Assembly (NCBI RefSeq): GCF_006864535.1
Contig: NZ_QHLL01000001.1
Location: 62,001 to 126,000, forward strand
Reading direction: 5' to 3'
Origin: Campylobacter sp. MIT 12-8780
Lineage (GTDB): Bacteria; Campylobacterota; Campylobacteria; Campylobacterales; Campylobacteraceae
Length of the DNA stretch: 64,000 nt
The notes under the pieces: model-generated
Seen by the model: only the letters and a program-made list of their open reading frames with translations
Databases searched by the model: none
Told to the model about the DNA's origin: nothing
Part shown: positions 63,796 to 64,000 of the stretch, piece by piece
Position numbering within the stretch: the stretch's first letter is position 1
How the letters are laid out: every line of letters begins with the position of its first letter
Translations under genes and position numbers: made by a program

Positions 63796-64000
63796 ATGCA
63801 AATCATCATTAATATATCTTTAAAAAATGGAGTTTTAGACCCGCAAGGAAAGGCTGTTGAAAAGGCTTTGCACGCTTTGGGCTTTAATGGGGTTAGCGAG
63901 GTAAAAATCGCCAAGCAAATCAAACTTGAACTTGATCAAACAAACAAAGAAAAAGCCCTAGAAGAAGCCAAAAAAATGTGCGAGGAGCTTTTAGTCAATT
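63796..64000 (+). CDS. purS: phosphoribosylformylglycinamidine synthase subunit PurS, partial
   Basis: The first 68 codons are present; the gene runs off the right edge just short of its expected end (about 79-85 residues). It starts MQIIINISLKNGVLDPQGKA, the PurS signature, with GFNGVSEVKIAKQIKLELD following. PurS is the small bridging subunit of FGAM synthase, the partner of the small-type PurL encoded at 147-2348. It starts eight bases after purC. Confidence 0.95.
   Translation, partial: MQIIINISLKNGVLDPQGKAVEKALHALGFNGVSEVKIAKQIKLELDQTNKEKALEEAKKMCEELLVN

Noticed and set aside
1-64000. CRISPR array, prophage, insertion sequence, tRNA or rRNA genes
   Set aside because: No regularly spaced repeats, transposase or integrase frames, or cloverleaf-forming intergenic sequence were seen; gaps are too short or unstructured.

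Overview
This is an AT-rich, gene-dense chromosomal segment from a Campylobacter species (Campylobacterota). The basis is gene content and order. Recognisable blocks include purL-mnmE-jag-yidC-yidD-rnpA-rpmH, peb4-fba, cmoB with a Cj0977-type gene, oorDABC-mdh-icd, flgB-flgC-fliE with a sigma54 promoter, and hemH/alaS/maf/pbpA/clpB/ctpA/purC/purS. From memory these match blocks of C. jejuni NCTC 11168, but they are joined in a different order, so this is a related species and not C. jejuni itself. AAGGA ribosome sites, TATAAT-type -10 boxes without clear -35 boxes, and two poly-G tracts fit the genus. I see no rRNA, tRNA, CRISPR array, insertion sequence or prophage.

Layout. 1-6981 (minus): a DnaJ-like fragment, purL, and a tRNA-modification/membrane-insertion/RNase P cluster ending in rpmH. 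7126-9661: an acetyltransferase, a family-4-like uracil-DNA glycosylase, an LpoA-like lipoprotein and a thioesterase. 9689-14601 (minus): peb4, fba, a MotA/ZorA-like plus MotB/ZorB-like pair and a PLP enzyme, in one tight operon. 14678-19471 (plus): nth, then a five-gene operon (three ABC transporter genes, an OsmC-like protein and an acyl-CoA-dehydrogenase-like flavoprotein) behind a structured leader. 19510-22990: cmoB, Cj0977-like, a small lipoprotein, an anchored nuclease and an unknown anchored protein. 23103-28651 (minus): rpsF-ssb-rpsR, a CopD-like membrane protein, a single-domain FAD protein, holA and rnr. 28780-31960 (plus): a divergent polysaccharide deacetylase, dprA, ruvX and an RNA m5C methyltransferase. 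32054-40699 (minus): oorDABC, mdh, monomeric icd and a large AsmA-like protein. 40653-44820 (plus): mltG, flgB, flgC, fliE and pbpB. 44828-50816 (minus): D-lactate dehydrogenase, hemH, and an oxidoreductase/aminotransferase pair with a G9 tract. 50905-55945 (plus): alaS, maf, pbpA. 56046-59461 (minus): a TRL-like protein and clpB under an HspR-type operator. 59699-64000: a glycosyltransferase switched OFF by a G9 tract, a CsoR/RcnR-like repressor, ctpA, purC and the start of purS.

The most distinctive accessory content is (i) the ABC/OsmC/flavoprotein operon with its hairpin leader, a candidate organosulfur-scavenging system; (ii) the two poly-G tracts; (iii) the absence of sucCD between mdh and oorD, and of ilvC between rnr and the deacetylase, where I recall both in C. 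jejuni; and (iv) a small promoter-ORF-hairpin unit between the TRL-like gene and clpB.
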